From: Chitinophagaceae bacterium
GTDB lineage: Bacteria; Bacteroidota; Bacteroidia; Chitinophagales; Chitinophagaceae
Direction of reading: 5' to 3'
DNA length: 64,000 bases
Assembly (NCBI GenBank): GCA_016706055.1
Contig: JADJKL010000002.1
Span: forward strand, 248,001-312,000
Made by a program: the position numbers and the translations under genes. The notes beneath the pieces are model-generated. The model ran no database searches, had not been told where the DNA came from, and saw only the letters and a list, made by a program, of their open reading frames with translations. Shown in pieces: positions 18,356 to 26,883 of the stretch (positions are counted from its first letter, which is position 1; every line of letters begins with the position of its first letter).

Positions 18356-20039
18356 ATGGCAGATAATAATACATACGATGCAATTGTGATAGGTTCTGGC
18401 ATTAGCGGCGGTTGGGCAGCAAAAGAGCTCACTGAAAAAGGATTGAAAGTAATCATGCTTGAGCGAGGCCGCAATATTGAGCATATCAAAGATTATGTAA
18501 ATGCATCAAAAGACTCCTGGGAGTTTCCTCACCGCGGTGGCCGTACTCAGGAAATGATAAAAGATCATCCTGTTTTAAAAAGAGATTATCCGCTGAATGA
18601 AACAGTTCTTGATATGTGGGTAAATGAAAAAGAAAGTCCTTACACCGAAATAAAAAGATTTGACTGGTACCGTGGCTATCATGTAGGTGGCCGTTCATTA
18701 TTATGGGGAAGGCATAGTTACCGATGGAACAAAGGAGATTTTGAAGCAAATGCCAAAGAAGGAATAGCAGTTGATTGGCCCATTCGTTATGATGATATGG
18801 CGCCGTGGTATAGCTATGTAGAAAAGTTTGCAGGCATACAAGGAAGCAAAGAAGGATTAGATGTATTACCCGATGGAGAATTTATGCCAGCCATTGAATT
18901 AAACTGTGCCGAAAAAGAAGTGAAGAAACGAGTAGAAGCCTATTATAAAAATGCAAGAAAAATAATCATTGGCCGCACAGCAAATATTACTGAGCCCTTA
19001 CAAGCCAGAACAAATTGTCAGTATCGTAATCGTTGCTGGAGAGGTTGTCCGTTTGGTGCTTATTTTAGCACACAATCTTCTACCCTTCCGGCTGCCATGC
19101 AAACAGGCAATCTTACACTTCGTCCATTTTCAATTGTTACAAAAATTTTATACGATAAGGATAAAAAGAAAGCAACTGGTGTAGAAATTATTGATGCAGA
19201 AACAAACCAGACTTATCAGTTCAAATCAAAAATCGTTTTTGTTTGTGCCTCTGCGTTAAACTCAACCTGGGTATTAATGAACTCTGCAACCGATGTTTGG
19301 GAAGGCGGTCTTGGCAGCAGTAGCGGAGAATTAGGCCACAATGTAATGGATCATCATTTTCGCACTGGTGCTGGCGGCACAGTAGAAGGTCTTAGTGATA
19401 AATATGAATTTGGAAGAAGACCAACAGGAATTTATATTCCCCGCTTTAGAAATATGAACGGTGAAAAAAGGGATTATCTCCGTGGCTTTGGTTATCAGGG
19501 TGGCGCAGGCCGGGGCCGTGGTGTGGAAGTAGCTGAATTCACCATTGGTGCACAGCTAAAAGATGCGATGAGTATTCCAAAAGAAGATTGGCATTTTGGT
19601 ATTACCGCTTTCGGTGAAATGTTACCAGATCACAGTAACAAAATAATGCTGGATAAAAATGTAAAAGATAAATGGGGATTACCAGTGCTTGGCATTTGAT
19701 GTAGAAACAAAAGAGAACGAAAGAAAAATGCGTATTGATATGATGAATGATGCAAAAGAAATGCTGGAAGCTGCAGGCCTAAAAGATGTTAATGGTTATG
19801 ATGCCGGTTATTCCGTAGGCATGGGCATTCATGAAATGGGAACTGCCCGCATGGGCCGTGATCCCAAGACTTCGGTACTGAATGGCAACAACCAGGTTTG
19901 GGATGCGCCAAATGTATTTGTAACTGATGGTGCTTGCATGACAAGTGCAAGTTGTGTAAATCCGTCGTTAACCTATATGGCATTAACAGCAAGAGCAGCA
20001 GAATTTGCAGTAAACGAATTGAAAAAAGGGAATTTATGA
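18356..20039 (+). CDS. GMC-family FAD sugar dehydrogenase, catalytic subunit (one frameshift)
   Basis: Oxidises a sugar hydroxyl and passes electrons onward. The FAD motif VIGSGISGGWAAKEL is near the N terminus, YHVGGRSLLWGRHSYRW follows, and the second half has HEMGTARMGRDPKTSVLNG and SCVNPSLTYMALTARA. The frame breaks at a GG at 19691-19692: dropping one G joins GLPVL to AFDVETKEN and gives 560 residues, normal for the family. No signal peptide, so export probably depends on the Tat-signal small subunit encoded next (hitchhiker export, inference). Resembles FAD glucoside 3-dehydrogenases. Confidence 0.9.
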
Positions 20040-20147
20040 GCCCAGCAAATGTGCTACTATCAACTATGTTGCGTCGCACTCTTGTACGTTCGGTTCTTTA
20101 CTCAGCATAATTCGAAAACCATAATTAGTAACGAATAATTTTTTTAT

Positions 20148-20768
20148 ATGGATCGCAGAGAACTTTTAAAAATGATTGCCGTTCTTACTGGCGGCGCAGT
20201 CATAGGCGGAGAAGTTTTTTTATCGGGTTGTAAAACTGGTGCAAAAGCCGACGTAGGTTTTACCGCAACAAATATTGCTTTGCTTGATGAAATAGGTGAA
20301 ACAATAATTCCAGCAACTGCAACACCCGGTGCCAAAGCAGCAAAGGTTGGTGAGTTTATGAAAGTGATGGTAACCGATTGCTACACACAAGAGCAACAGG
20401 ATGCTTTTATGAAAGGTATTAGTACAATAGATGAGGTTTGTAAAAAAACAAACAACAAATCATTTATGGATTGCACTCCGGAACAACGGCATGAATTATT
20501 AGTAAGTCTTGAAAAAGAAGCCAAAGAATTTAATGCAAAACAGGAAGAAGCAGATAAACCAAGAAAAGAAGAATTAAATGCAAAAGACAAAGGCTATGAC
20601 TTCGTTGCATCACCAAGACATTATTATACTATGATGAAGCAGTTGACATTACTTGGATTCTTTTCTTCCAAAACGGGGATGACAGAAACCTTACGGCATG
20701 TTCCAGTACCTGGAAAATACGATGGAGCATTCCCGTATGCTAAAGGCGATAAAGCCTGGGCTGAATAA
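20148..20768 (+). CDS. Gluconate 2-dehydrogenase subunit 3 family protein (Tat-exported small subunit)
   Basis: 206 residues. The N terminus MDRRELLKMIAVLTGGAVIG carries a twin-arginine pattern, followed by a lipobox-like LSGC. The body matches the subunit-3 family (PF13618), with LLDEIGETIIPATATPGAKA near residue 45 and a conserved YYTMMKQLTLLGFFSS near the C terminus. Such subunits chaperone and co-export the GMC catalytic subunit, which here lacks its own signal. Spacing is 108 bp after the GMC gene and 15 bp before the next gene. Confidence 0.87.
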   Translation: MDRRELLKMIAVLTGGAVIGGEVFLSGCKTGAKADVGFTATNIALLDEIGETIIPATATPGAKAAKVGEFMKVMVTDCYTQEQQDAFMKGISTIDEVCKKTNNKSFMDCTPEQRHELLVSLEKEAKEFNAKQEEADKPRKEELNAKDKGYDFVASPRHYYTMMKQLTLLGFFSSKTGMTETLRHVPVPGKYDGAFPYAKGDKAWAE

Positions 20769-20783
20769 TTTAAAAGAATACTT

Positions 20784-21662
20784 ATGAACTACAATAGAAG
20801 AAAATTTTTAAAAACAACTGGTGGCTTGACTGGCGGTTTAATGTTAACCAGCCTCAGCGGTATTTCATTATTAGAAACTTGTAGCAGCGGAAAAAAAGCA
20901 ATTGATTTCGGACTTCAATTATATACACTTAGAGACGATTTGCCAAAAGACCCGAAAGGCATTTTAAAGATGGTTGCTGATTTTGGTTACAAACAAATAG
21001 AAAGTTACGAAGGTGCAAAAGGTATGTTTTGGGGAATGAAGCATACCGACTTTAAAAAATATATGGACGATCTGGGAATGACAATTGTTTCCAGCCATTG
21101 TGATATATCGAAAGACTTTGAAAAGAAAGCAGCAGAGGCAGCAGAGATAGGAATGAAATATTTAATCTATCCATGGGAAGGTGCTGGCAAAACAATTGAT
21201 GATTATAAAAAAATGGCTGAAGACTTTAATAAGAAAGGCGAAGTATGTAAACAAAATGGTATACGTTTTGCTTTCCACAATCATGATTATTCTTTTAAAT
21301 TATTAGAAGGTCAGCTTGGGCAAAATATTTTATTGGATAATACTGCCCTTTCTTTAGTTGATTTTGAAATGGATATTTATTGGGTAGTAGCCGCAGGAGA
21401 AAATCCTGAAGCATGGCTAAAAAAACATAAGAACCGTTTTACTCTTTGCCATGTAAAAGACAGAAGTAAAACTCCTGTAGAAAACAATGGTTTGAATTCT
21501 GTTGTTCTTGGAACAGGAACCATTGACTGGACTAAAGTATTAAGCACAGCCAAGGCTAATGGCATGAAATATTATATTGTGGAGCAGGAAGCTTATGCAG
21601 GCACTACGCCTTTAAAAGCTGTGGAAGCAAATGCTGAGTATATGAAGGGGTTGAGGATTTAA
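20784..21662 (+). CDS. Sugar phosphate isomerase/epimerase-like protein with Tat signal
   Basis: 292 residues. The N terminus NRRKFLKTTGGLTGGLML is a clear twin-arginine signal. The body is a TIM barrel of the PF01261 type: FGLQLYTLRDDLPKDPKG, RFAFHNHDYSF, DFEMDIYWVVAAGENP, FTLCHVKDRSK and YYIVEQEAYAG supply the metal-ligand His, Asp and Glu residues. It is the third isomerase of this fold in the locus and the last gene of the plus-strand arm, abutting a convergent unknown gene. Probably acts on the periplasmic keto-sugar. Confidence 0.87.
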   Translation: MNYNRRKFLKTTGGLTGGLMLTSLSGISLLETCSSGKKAIDFGLQLYTLRDDLPKDPKGILKMVADFGYKQIESYEGAKGMFWGMKHTDFKKYMDDLGMTIVSSHCDISKDFEKKAAEAAEIGMKYLIYPWEGAGKTIDDYKKMAEDFNKKGEVCKQNGIRFAFHNHDYSFKLLEGQLGQNILLDNTALSLVDFEMDIYWVVAAGENPEAWLKKHKNRFTLCHVKDRSKTPVENNGLNSVVLGTGTIDWTKVLSTAKANGMKYYIVEQEAYAGTTPLKAVEANAEYMKGLRI

Positions 21663-22109
21663 CTATCTCAAAATAGTATTTGCAATGAATGGTTTTGCTT
21701 TATAGCAAACTCCATCTTTTTCAATAAGAATAGAATCAAAAGCAATTAGTACACCTGGCTCTATGGTACTTAAAGAAAAATTTTCTTTATTTTCTATAGT
21801 CTCATCTTGTAAATCAGGCTCAACTAAACTTCCAAGATTTTTTCTGAGAATTAATGAGGATTTTCGGTTTGAGAACCAAGTAATATTGAAGCTTATAATT
21901 TGGTATGAGTTGTCCGATAATTCTAAACTAAATTTTTTAAAGAAGAATTTCCACTTTATATCCTGCTTACCCTCTTTGCCTTTGATAAAAACAGAAACAT
22001 TCTCTGCCTTTAAAGCAGTTACCCAATTACAATCCACAGTATCTCCATCCTGAGAAAAACAAGTAACACTCAAAAGGATAAAAACGATATGTATTATTAC
22101 TATTCTCAT
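21663..22109 (-). CDS. Secreted protein of unknown function
   Basis: 148 residues with a signal peptide (MRIVIIHIVFILLSVTCFSQ). The mature chain is beta-rich with segments such as IISFNITWFSNRK and VLIAFDSILIEKDGVCYKA; it vaguely recalls the C-terminal beta domains of gliding-motility proteins, but not enough to name it. Its ATG overlaps the restored cutC stop as ATGA, so it is translationally coupled to cutC. Its 3' end abuts the sugar isomerase gene. Confidence 0.55.
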   Translation of the reverse strand: MRIVIIHIVFILLSVTCFSQDGDTVDCNWVTALKAENVSVFIKGKEGKQDIKWKFFFKKFSLELSDNSYQIISFNITWFSNRKSSLILRKNLGSLVEPDLQDETIENKENFSLSTIEPGVLIAFDSILIEKDGVCYKAKPFIANTILR

Positions 22110-22847
22110 TTAATAAGCGAATCTCTTAAGTCCTTAACGTCTGTTGCCAGAATAATATTATTCATATAACTCTCCCCCGAATCCCTAAACGCCTCATGCA
22201 CAAACTCCATCTTGCTACTCTCCTTCCCTCTTAATGAAGAATGAAACTCTGTGCAACCAGTTTTCTGCTACCAGCATTTTTATATTTTCTTTTCGTACAC
22301 CGCTGCCTGGCATTATAATAATTCTGTCATCGGCTACTTTGTTTAATTCAACCACTAAATCAACTCCATCTACAACAGAAGGCTGCTGACCAGAAGTGAG
22401 AATTCGTTCACAGCCAATTTCAATTAATTGCTCCAATGCTTCAAAAGGATCTTTACATCTGTCAAATGCTCGGTGAAAAGTTACACCCAACGGATAAGCA
22501 GCTTTTATTAACTGAGCAGTTCTTACTATATCAATATTACCGTCAATATTCAATAAACCAATCACTACACCATCACAGCCGAGTTGTTTGCAAAATTTTA
22601 CATCCTGCAACATAATTTCATACTCATCTTTTGTATATAAAAAATCGCCGCCTCTTGGTCGTATAATTGGATAAAGAGCAACATCAAAACTTTCTCTGCA
22701 ATGTTTTACAGTTCCAAACGAAGGTGTTGTTCCTCCTTCTGCAAGATTGGCGCAAAGTTCAATCCTGTCTGCTCCACCTTCTACCGCTGATTTTGTTGTT
22801 GCAAAATCAGATGTAGCTATTTCGATTATGTAATCATTTGTTTTCAT
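22106..22847 (-). CDS. cutC: CutC-family TIM-barrel protein (one frameshift)
   Basis: The open frame from 22847 stops early (at 22215) with an atypical tail. The family ending is in another frame just beyond: TGCTEFHSSLRGK, then SSKMEFVHEAF and ATDVKDLRDSL. Removing one base from the four-T run at 22261-22264 joins them into 246 residues, the usual CutC length. Motifs: GGADRIELCANLAEGGTTPS, PIIRPRGGDFLY, VTFHRAFDRCKDP, LTSGQQPS and IMPGSGVRKEN. CutC was named for copper homeostasis, but its molecular role is unsettled; it has a possible metal-binding barrel. Confidence 0.88.
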
Positions 22848-22868
22848 GTTTTTTATTTACGTTATGCC

Positions 22869-23082
22869 ACCCCTTCGGGGTTAAACTCAGGTCTTATACC
22901 CTTTTTACAAAAATTTCAGCCTTTCAGGCTTTTCTATCATATTTATAATTCAAACACAATTTAAGCATATCAACTCCGAAGGTTATAATGATTATAAAAA
23001 CAATACATCATTAATAAAAACCCCGAAGGGGTAATATTACTATAAATACTAATTCCCAGTTTAACGAAAACCCTGAAAGGGT
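22869..23082. repeat. REP-like hairpin cluster next to a Y1 transposase
   Basis: At least four tiny palindromes share a 5-bp stem and 3-nt loop: ACCCC-TTC-GGGGT (22869-22881), AGCCT-TTC-AGGCT (22918-22930), ACCCC-GAA-GGGGT (23020-23032) and ACCCT-GAA-AGGGT (23070-23082). A degenerate fifth is near 22973. The first two have TTC loops and the last two GAA loops, so the array is inverted around its middle. It fills the 297-bp space between cutC and the transposase gene and I see no gene in it. Confidence 0.75.
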
Positions 23083-23144
23083 GACAGAATTGATCTATAT
23101 AAATTTGAATCTAAAAGAATGAATTCGAAAGAAAGTCTTAACTT

Positions 23145-23606
23145 TTAATCATACCAATCAAATAAATACTTTTCATCGTACTCAATCTCAAATTTTTTTA
23201 GTAATTCCAAATATTCATCTTTAAAAGATATTTTTTGATGATGCTTTTCTTGATTTAAAATATAATCATACACTTTTCCAATATGTGAATGAGAATATGA
23301 AAAAGCTCCATATCCTTCCTGCCATGAAAATTTCCCTTTCACAAATTTTTTATCATTAATAAAATTTGATGAATTATTCTTAATATCCCTAACCAAGTCA
23401 GCAATAGACATCGCAGGTCTTAATCCTACAAAAGCATGAATATGGTCAGGCATACCATTTATAATAATCGTTTTTTGATTTTTACCTTTAATAATTCCAG
23501 CAATATATTTGTGCAAATCCTCACACCAATTTTTACTGATCAAATTTTCTCTCCCCTTAACAGCAAAAACAATTTGAATATACAGTTGAGAAAAAGTTCC
23601 TGGCAT
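23145..23606 (-). CDS. IS200/IS605-type Y1 transposase (REP-associated, RAYT-like)
   Basis: 153 residues of the Y1_Tnp family (PF01797). The HUH metal site is PDHIHAFVG near residue 53, and the catalytic Tyr lies in KVYDYILNQEKHH near residue 114. Start MPGTFSQLYIQIVFAVKGR is typical. There is no TnpB or accessory gene and no obvious transposon end pair, while REP-like hairpins lie 60 bp beyond its stop. It is therefore more likely a domesticated REP-mobilising enzyme than a complete insertion sequence. Confidence 0.85.
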   Translation of the reverse strand: MPGTFSQLYIQIVFAVKGRENLISKNWCEDLHKYIAGIIKGKNQKTIIINGMPDHIHAFVGLRPAMSIADLVRDIKNNSSNFINDKKFVKGKFSWQEGYGAFSYSHSHIGKVYDYILNQEKHHQKISFKDEYLELLKKFEIEYDEKYLFDWYD

Positions 23607-23616
23607 AAAAATAAAT

Positions 23617-24648
23617 TTACTCTATTATAAATTTTGCAGCTATCAATTCTTCTTTATCATTTGTTTTTATTGCATAACTAAACCCTTTATGTATCGCAAA
23701 GGCTCCAACTTCTCCTTTTTTATTAACTGCTAGAAAAGCAACCTGAATATCTTTTGCCTTCTCTCCTTTTATCCGCATTATCCTTTCAATGGCAGTCTTA
23801 CAAGCTTTTTCAGGAGATAAACCCTGCCGCATTAATTCCACTACCGTATGAGAGCCGGCAACACGGATTACATCTTCTCCTTGTCCCGTTGCAGTACAAG
23901 CTCCTACTTCATTATCTACAAATAAACCGGCACCAATAATTGGAGAATCGCCTAACCTTCCCCGCATTTTAAATCCAGCGCCGCTGGTAGTACAACTTCC
24001 ACTCAGGTTTCCATTTGTATCCATTGCCACCATTCCAATCGTATCATGATTCCATTCGCCGTTTTCTAATTTATGCGGTGCAAAAGGTCCGTGACCTTGT
24101 TTAGACTCCACATTTATTGCAGGTGCTTTATATTCAGATTTTTTCAACCAGTTATCATAATTTTTTTGTGCATCAGAGGAAAGTTTTTGTTCTTCCAACG
24201 GAAATCCTTCTGCAACGGCAAACTGCTGTGCACCGCTTCCTACCAACATGACATGCGGTGTTTTTTCCATTACTCTTCTGGCAACAGATACAGGGTGTTT
24301 TATTCTTTCCAAAAAAGCGACACTACCACAATTAGAAAACTCATCCATAATGCAGGCATCCAATGTTACAAAGCCATCTCTATCGGGGTTAGCTCCTAAG
24401 CCGACACAACAACTCTGTTCACTTTCTGTTACCATAACTCCTTTTTCTACAGCATCTAATGCTCTTCCGCCATCTTTTAATATTTCCCATGCTGCTTTAT
24501 TTGCTCTCAATCCTGCATCCCAGGTAGAAATAACAACAGGTTTTCCTTTTACCGGAAAGGATTGGCTATTACATGCCCCAACTTTACCGAAGGTTAATGC
24601 CATTGAACTGAATGCCGATGCTTTAATGAACTTTCTTCTGTTTACCAT
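23617..24648 (-). CDS. N4-(beta-N-acetylglucosaminyl)-L-asparaginase / isoaspartyl peptidase family
   Basis: 343 residues of the Ntn-hydrolase Asparaginase_2 family (PF01112). The autocleavage site is HDTIGMVAMD (Thr nucleophile after Asp), with GSCTTSGAGFKMRGRLGDSPIIGAG and GACTATGQGEDVIRV binding substrate. The N terminus NRRKFIKASAFSSMALTFG is a Tat-type signal, so it is exported. Glycosylasparaginases release GlcNAc-Asn bonds; this would suit the amino-sugar genes 4 kb away, but isoaspartyl peptidase activity is also possible. It stands alone on its strand beside the Y1 transposase. Confidence 0.88.
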   Translation of the reverse strand: MVNRRKFIKASAFSSMALTFGKVGACNSQSFPVKGKPVVISTWDAGLRANKAAWEILKDGGRALDAVEKGVMVTESEQSCCVGLGANPDRDGFVTLDACIMDEFSNCGSVAFLERIKHPVSVARRVMEKTPHVMLVGSGAQQFAVAEGFPLEEQKLSSDAQKNYDNWLKKSEYKAPAINVESKQGHGPFAPHKLENGEWNHDTIGMVAMDTNGNLSGSCTTSGAGFKMRGRLGDSPIIGAGLFVDNEVGACTATGQGEDVIRVAGSHTVVELMRQGLSPEKACKTAIERIMRIKGEKAKDIQVAFLAVNKKGEVGAFAIHKGFSYAIKTNDKEELIAAKFIIE

Positions 24649-24731
24649 TGTTTATTATTTAGCTAGCCGAAATTAACCGTTTCCCTTGCAATACCACCAA
24701 AAAAGGATTAACAAATTGACTGTAAAAAATA

Positions 24732-24763
24732 TTTGATGTTTAAACATTGATTATATATCTTTG
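24732..24763 (+). promoter_or_regulatory. Bacteroidota-type promoter for the FMN reductase gene
   Basis: TTTG at 24732-24735, a 20-nt spacer, and TATCTTTG at 24756-24763 match the -33 TTTG / -7 TAnnTTTG consensus of Bacteroidota housekeeping promoters. The expected start of transcription is about ten bases before the ATG at 24781, giving a very short leader. Confidence 0.65.
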
Positions 24764-24780
24764 TGTCATAAATAAAGAAA

Positions 24781-25338
24781 ATGAAAATAGAAATCATCTC
24801 CGGAAGTCCTAGAATAAACAGCTTAACAAGAAGAGTGGCACTACACCTTAAGAATCTTATCAAAGAGACAACTGAACATGAAGTTGATATAATTGATATG
24901 AAAGACTGGACTGTACCGCCTGTTCAATCGGTGTGGGTGTCGATTGATAAAACACCGGAAGAATTTAAATCTTTGGCGGAAAGAATTTTTACTGCTAATG
25001 CTTATATACTGGTAACACCAGAGTACAACGGAAGCTACTCTCCTGCTTTGAAAAACTTATTAGATCATTTTCCAAAGAGGCGTCATAAGCCATTTGGAAT
25101 AGTAACTGCATCACCAGGAGCAATGGGTGGTATGCGGGCATCACAACAACTGCTACAATTGGTTCCGGCATTATTTGGAGTTGCTTCACCATATTTACTT
25201 ATTACACCAGCAGTTGATAAAAAATTCAATGAAGAAGGAGAACTGATTGATGAAAAGTTCCAGAATGCAGTACATAATTTTATTGCTGAGTTCTTTTGGT
25301 TAGCAGAAAAATTAGTTGAAGAAAAAGTTTCAGTTTAA
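24781..25338 (+). CDS. NADPH-dependent FMN reductase family protein
   Basis: 185 residues of flavodoxin-like fold (PF03358). The phosphate loop is SGSPRINSLTRRVA; LVTPEYNGSYSPALKNLLDH is the family flavin/dimer motif and IVTASPGAMGGMRASQQL follows. Members reduce FMN, quinones or azo compounds with NAD(P)H. It precedes a pirin gene by 23 bp on the same strand; FMN reductase-pirin pairs suggest a small redox-stress operon. A clean promoter lies directly upstream. Confidence 0.88.
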   Translation: MKIEIISGSPRINSLTRRVALHLKNLIKETTEHEVDIIDMKDWTVPPVQSVWVSIDKTPEEFKSLAERIFTANAYILVTPEYNGSYSPALKNLLDHFPKRRHKPFGIVTASPGAMGGMRASQQLLQLVPALFGVASPYLLITPAVDKKFNEEGELIDEKFQNAVHNFIAEFFWLAEKLVEEKVSV

Positions 25339-25361
25339 TTCAAAAAATAAAAGGAGTTTTT

Positions 25362-26240
25362 ATGAATAACAATATCAAAACAATCGAAGCAATTATTGCA
25401 CCACCTGCACCACATATGGTAGGTGATGGATTTAGAGTACATGGATTTTTTCCTGGAGGAAGAATCTCAAAGCAAAGAATGAGTCCATTCTTTTTAATGG
25501 ATTATAATTCTAAAGTGGAGTTTCCACCAACTGATAAGCCAAGAGGTGTCGGCGTTCATCCACATCGTGGGTTTGAAACCGTAACAATTGCATATCATGG
25601 AAGAATTGCTCATCATGATAGCTCTGGCAACAGCGGCATAATTGGCGAAGGCGATGTGCAATGGATGACTGCTGCATCTGGTTTGTTACATAAAGAATAT
25701 CATGAAGAAACTTTTGCAAAAGAAGGTGGAATGTTTCAAATGGTTCAGTTATGGGTCAACCTTCCAGCTAAATATAAAATGTCAGCTCCGAAATACCAGG
25801 AGATTACCAATAAAATGATGGGCAAATATCAATTAGCCGATAATAAAGGAGTCATTGAAATTATTGCCGGAGAATACGACACTACTAAAGGTGCAGCGTC
25901 TACATTCACACCCATACAGATGTATAATGCAAGGTTGAAAAAAGATGCAAAGGTTGATTTCAAATTTCCTGCAATTTATAATACTGGTATTTTAGTAGTA
26001 GAAGGAAGTGTAACTATTAATAATGAAACAGCACCAGCCGATCATTTTGTATTATTTGGAAATGAAGGGGAACTGATTTCCATACAGGCAAGTGAAGATT
26101 CAATCTTACTTGTTTTATCTGGGGAACCGATTGATGAGCCAATTGCACAGTATGGCCCGTTTTTGATGAATACGATGAAGGAAGTGCAAGAGGCAATTGC
26201 AGATGTGAATGCTGGGAAGTTTGGTGTGTTAGAAGATTAA
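25362..26240 (+). CDS. Pirin family protein
   Basis: 292 residues of bicupin fold. The N-terminal pirin domain (PF02678) shows FFLMDYNSKVEFPP, GVHPHRGFETVTIAYHGRIAHHDS (His metal ligands) and GDVQWMTAASGLLHKEYHEE. The C-terminal cupin ends with VLSGEPIDEPIAQYGPFLMNT. Known pirins bind Fe or Ni and some are quercetinases or transcription cofactors; function here is unknown. A strong AGGAG ribosome-binding sequence stands before the ATG, unusual for this AT-rich window. Confidence 0.9.
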   Translation: MNNNIKTIEAIIAPPAPHMVGDGFRVHGFFPGGRISKQRMSPFFLMDYNSKVEFPPTDKPRGVGVHPHRGFETVTIAYHGRIAHHDSSGNSGIIGEGDVQWMTAASGLLHKEYHEETFAKEGGMFQMVQLWVNLPAKYKMSAPKYQEITNKMMGKYQLADNKGVIEIIAGEYDTTKGAASTFTPIQMYNARLKKDAKVDFKFPAIYNTGILVVEGSVTINNETAPADHFVLFGNEGELISIQASEDSILLVLSGEPIDEPIAQYGPFLMNTMKEVQEAIADVNAGKFGVLED

Positions 26241-26248
26241 TTGTTTTT

Positions 26249-26307
26249 CCCACAATGACACGGAGAACACAGGGAAAAATATTTTGTGTTCTTAGTGGCT
26301 TTGTGGG
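26249..26307. repeat. Imperfect intergenic palindrome (CCCACAA...TTGTGGG type)
   Basis: Two 23-base arms (26249-26271 and 26285-26307) are inverted copies with four mismatches, around a 13-bp A/T spacer. The style, CACAA-G-CAC-AGAACACA, recalls an intergenic repeat I recognise from many Bacteroidota genomes. It begins nine bases after the pirin stop and runs into the last codons of the convergent NTF2-like gene, so that gene's C-terminal residues KEIPQSH are encoded by the repeat. Confidence 0.6.
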
Positions 26308-26780
26308 ATTTCTTTTTGCTCAATGAACTTTATTAAATTCTTCCTTGCATTCTGCTGAATCTTTTTCTTCATATATCCAGACCAACCTAATAGAACACCT
26401 TTGAATCCTAATGCTTGTGCAGCCCATTTGCTTACTTTAAATGCATCACTGTGTTCAACGATTTTTCCATCTTTCAACAGCATGTAAGCTTTTATATGAT
26501 TGACCACTCTCCTTCCTGTTTTTGAAAAAGTATAAGTGGCCACCCAATTACAGGTAGCATATTCTTCATCCAGTAATTCAATGTTGGAAAAAGTCAGCGA
26601 GAAATCTTTTGCATTTGTACAAAGCATCTCCCACATGTATTTTGCTTCATCGCCCCGCAATATCCCGAACACCGGATCATTGAATACAATATCATCGCTG
26701 TAACAACTATTCATTGTTTCATAATCCAGCTTTTGAAAAGCTGAATAAAATTTGGTAATAACTTCTGAATTCGTTTGCAT
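26292..26780 (-). CDS. NTF2/SnoaL-like protein
   Basis: 162 residues. VITKFYSAFQKLDYETMNSC then YSDDIVFNDPVFG at the start, and VVNHIKAYMLLKDGKIVEHSDAF in the middle, fit the small cone-shaped NTF2-like fold used by polyketide cyclases, isomerases and many proteins of unknown role. A basic tail (MKKKIQQNARKNLIKF) follows the domain. No signal peptide. The last codons are formed by an intergenic repeat. It stands alone, convergent to pirin. Confidence 0.75.
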   Translation of the reverse strand: MQTNSEVITKFYSAFQKLDYETMNSCYSDDIVFNDPVFGILRGDEAKYMWEMLCTNAKDFSLTFSNIELLDEEYATCNWVATYTFSKTGRRVVNHIKAYMLLKDGKIVEHSDAFKVSKWAAQALGFKGVLLGWSGYMKKKIQQNARKNLIKFIEQKEIPQSH

Positions 26781-26883
26781 AATGATGTAAATGTAATTAA
26801 TCTGTTTGGGCTATATAATAAACTTTTATCTGGTTTACTAATAGTAGAAAAATCAGGAAATCGTTGACACAATTTATTTTTCA

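Noticed and set aside
21663..22109. Calling the 148-residue secreted protein GldM-like
   Set aside because: Only a faint beta-strand similarity; no other gliding gene is nearby, so it stays unknown.
22106..22214. A separate 34-codon gene after cutC
   Set aside because: In the same frame, upstream codons read TGCTEFHSSLRGK, the known end of CutC. It is the cutC tail displaced by one extra base.
23145..23606. A complete insertion sequence around the Y1 transposase
   Set aside because: No TnpB, no clear left/right end hairpin pair bounding the gene and no evidence of an interrupted gene; REP association fits better.
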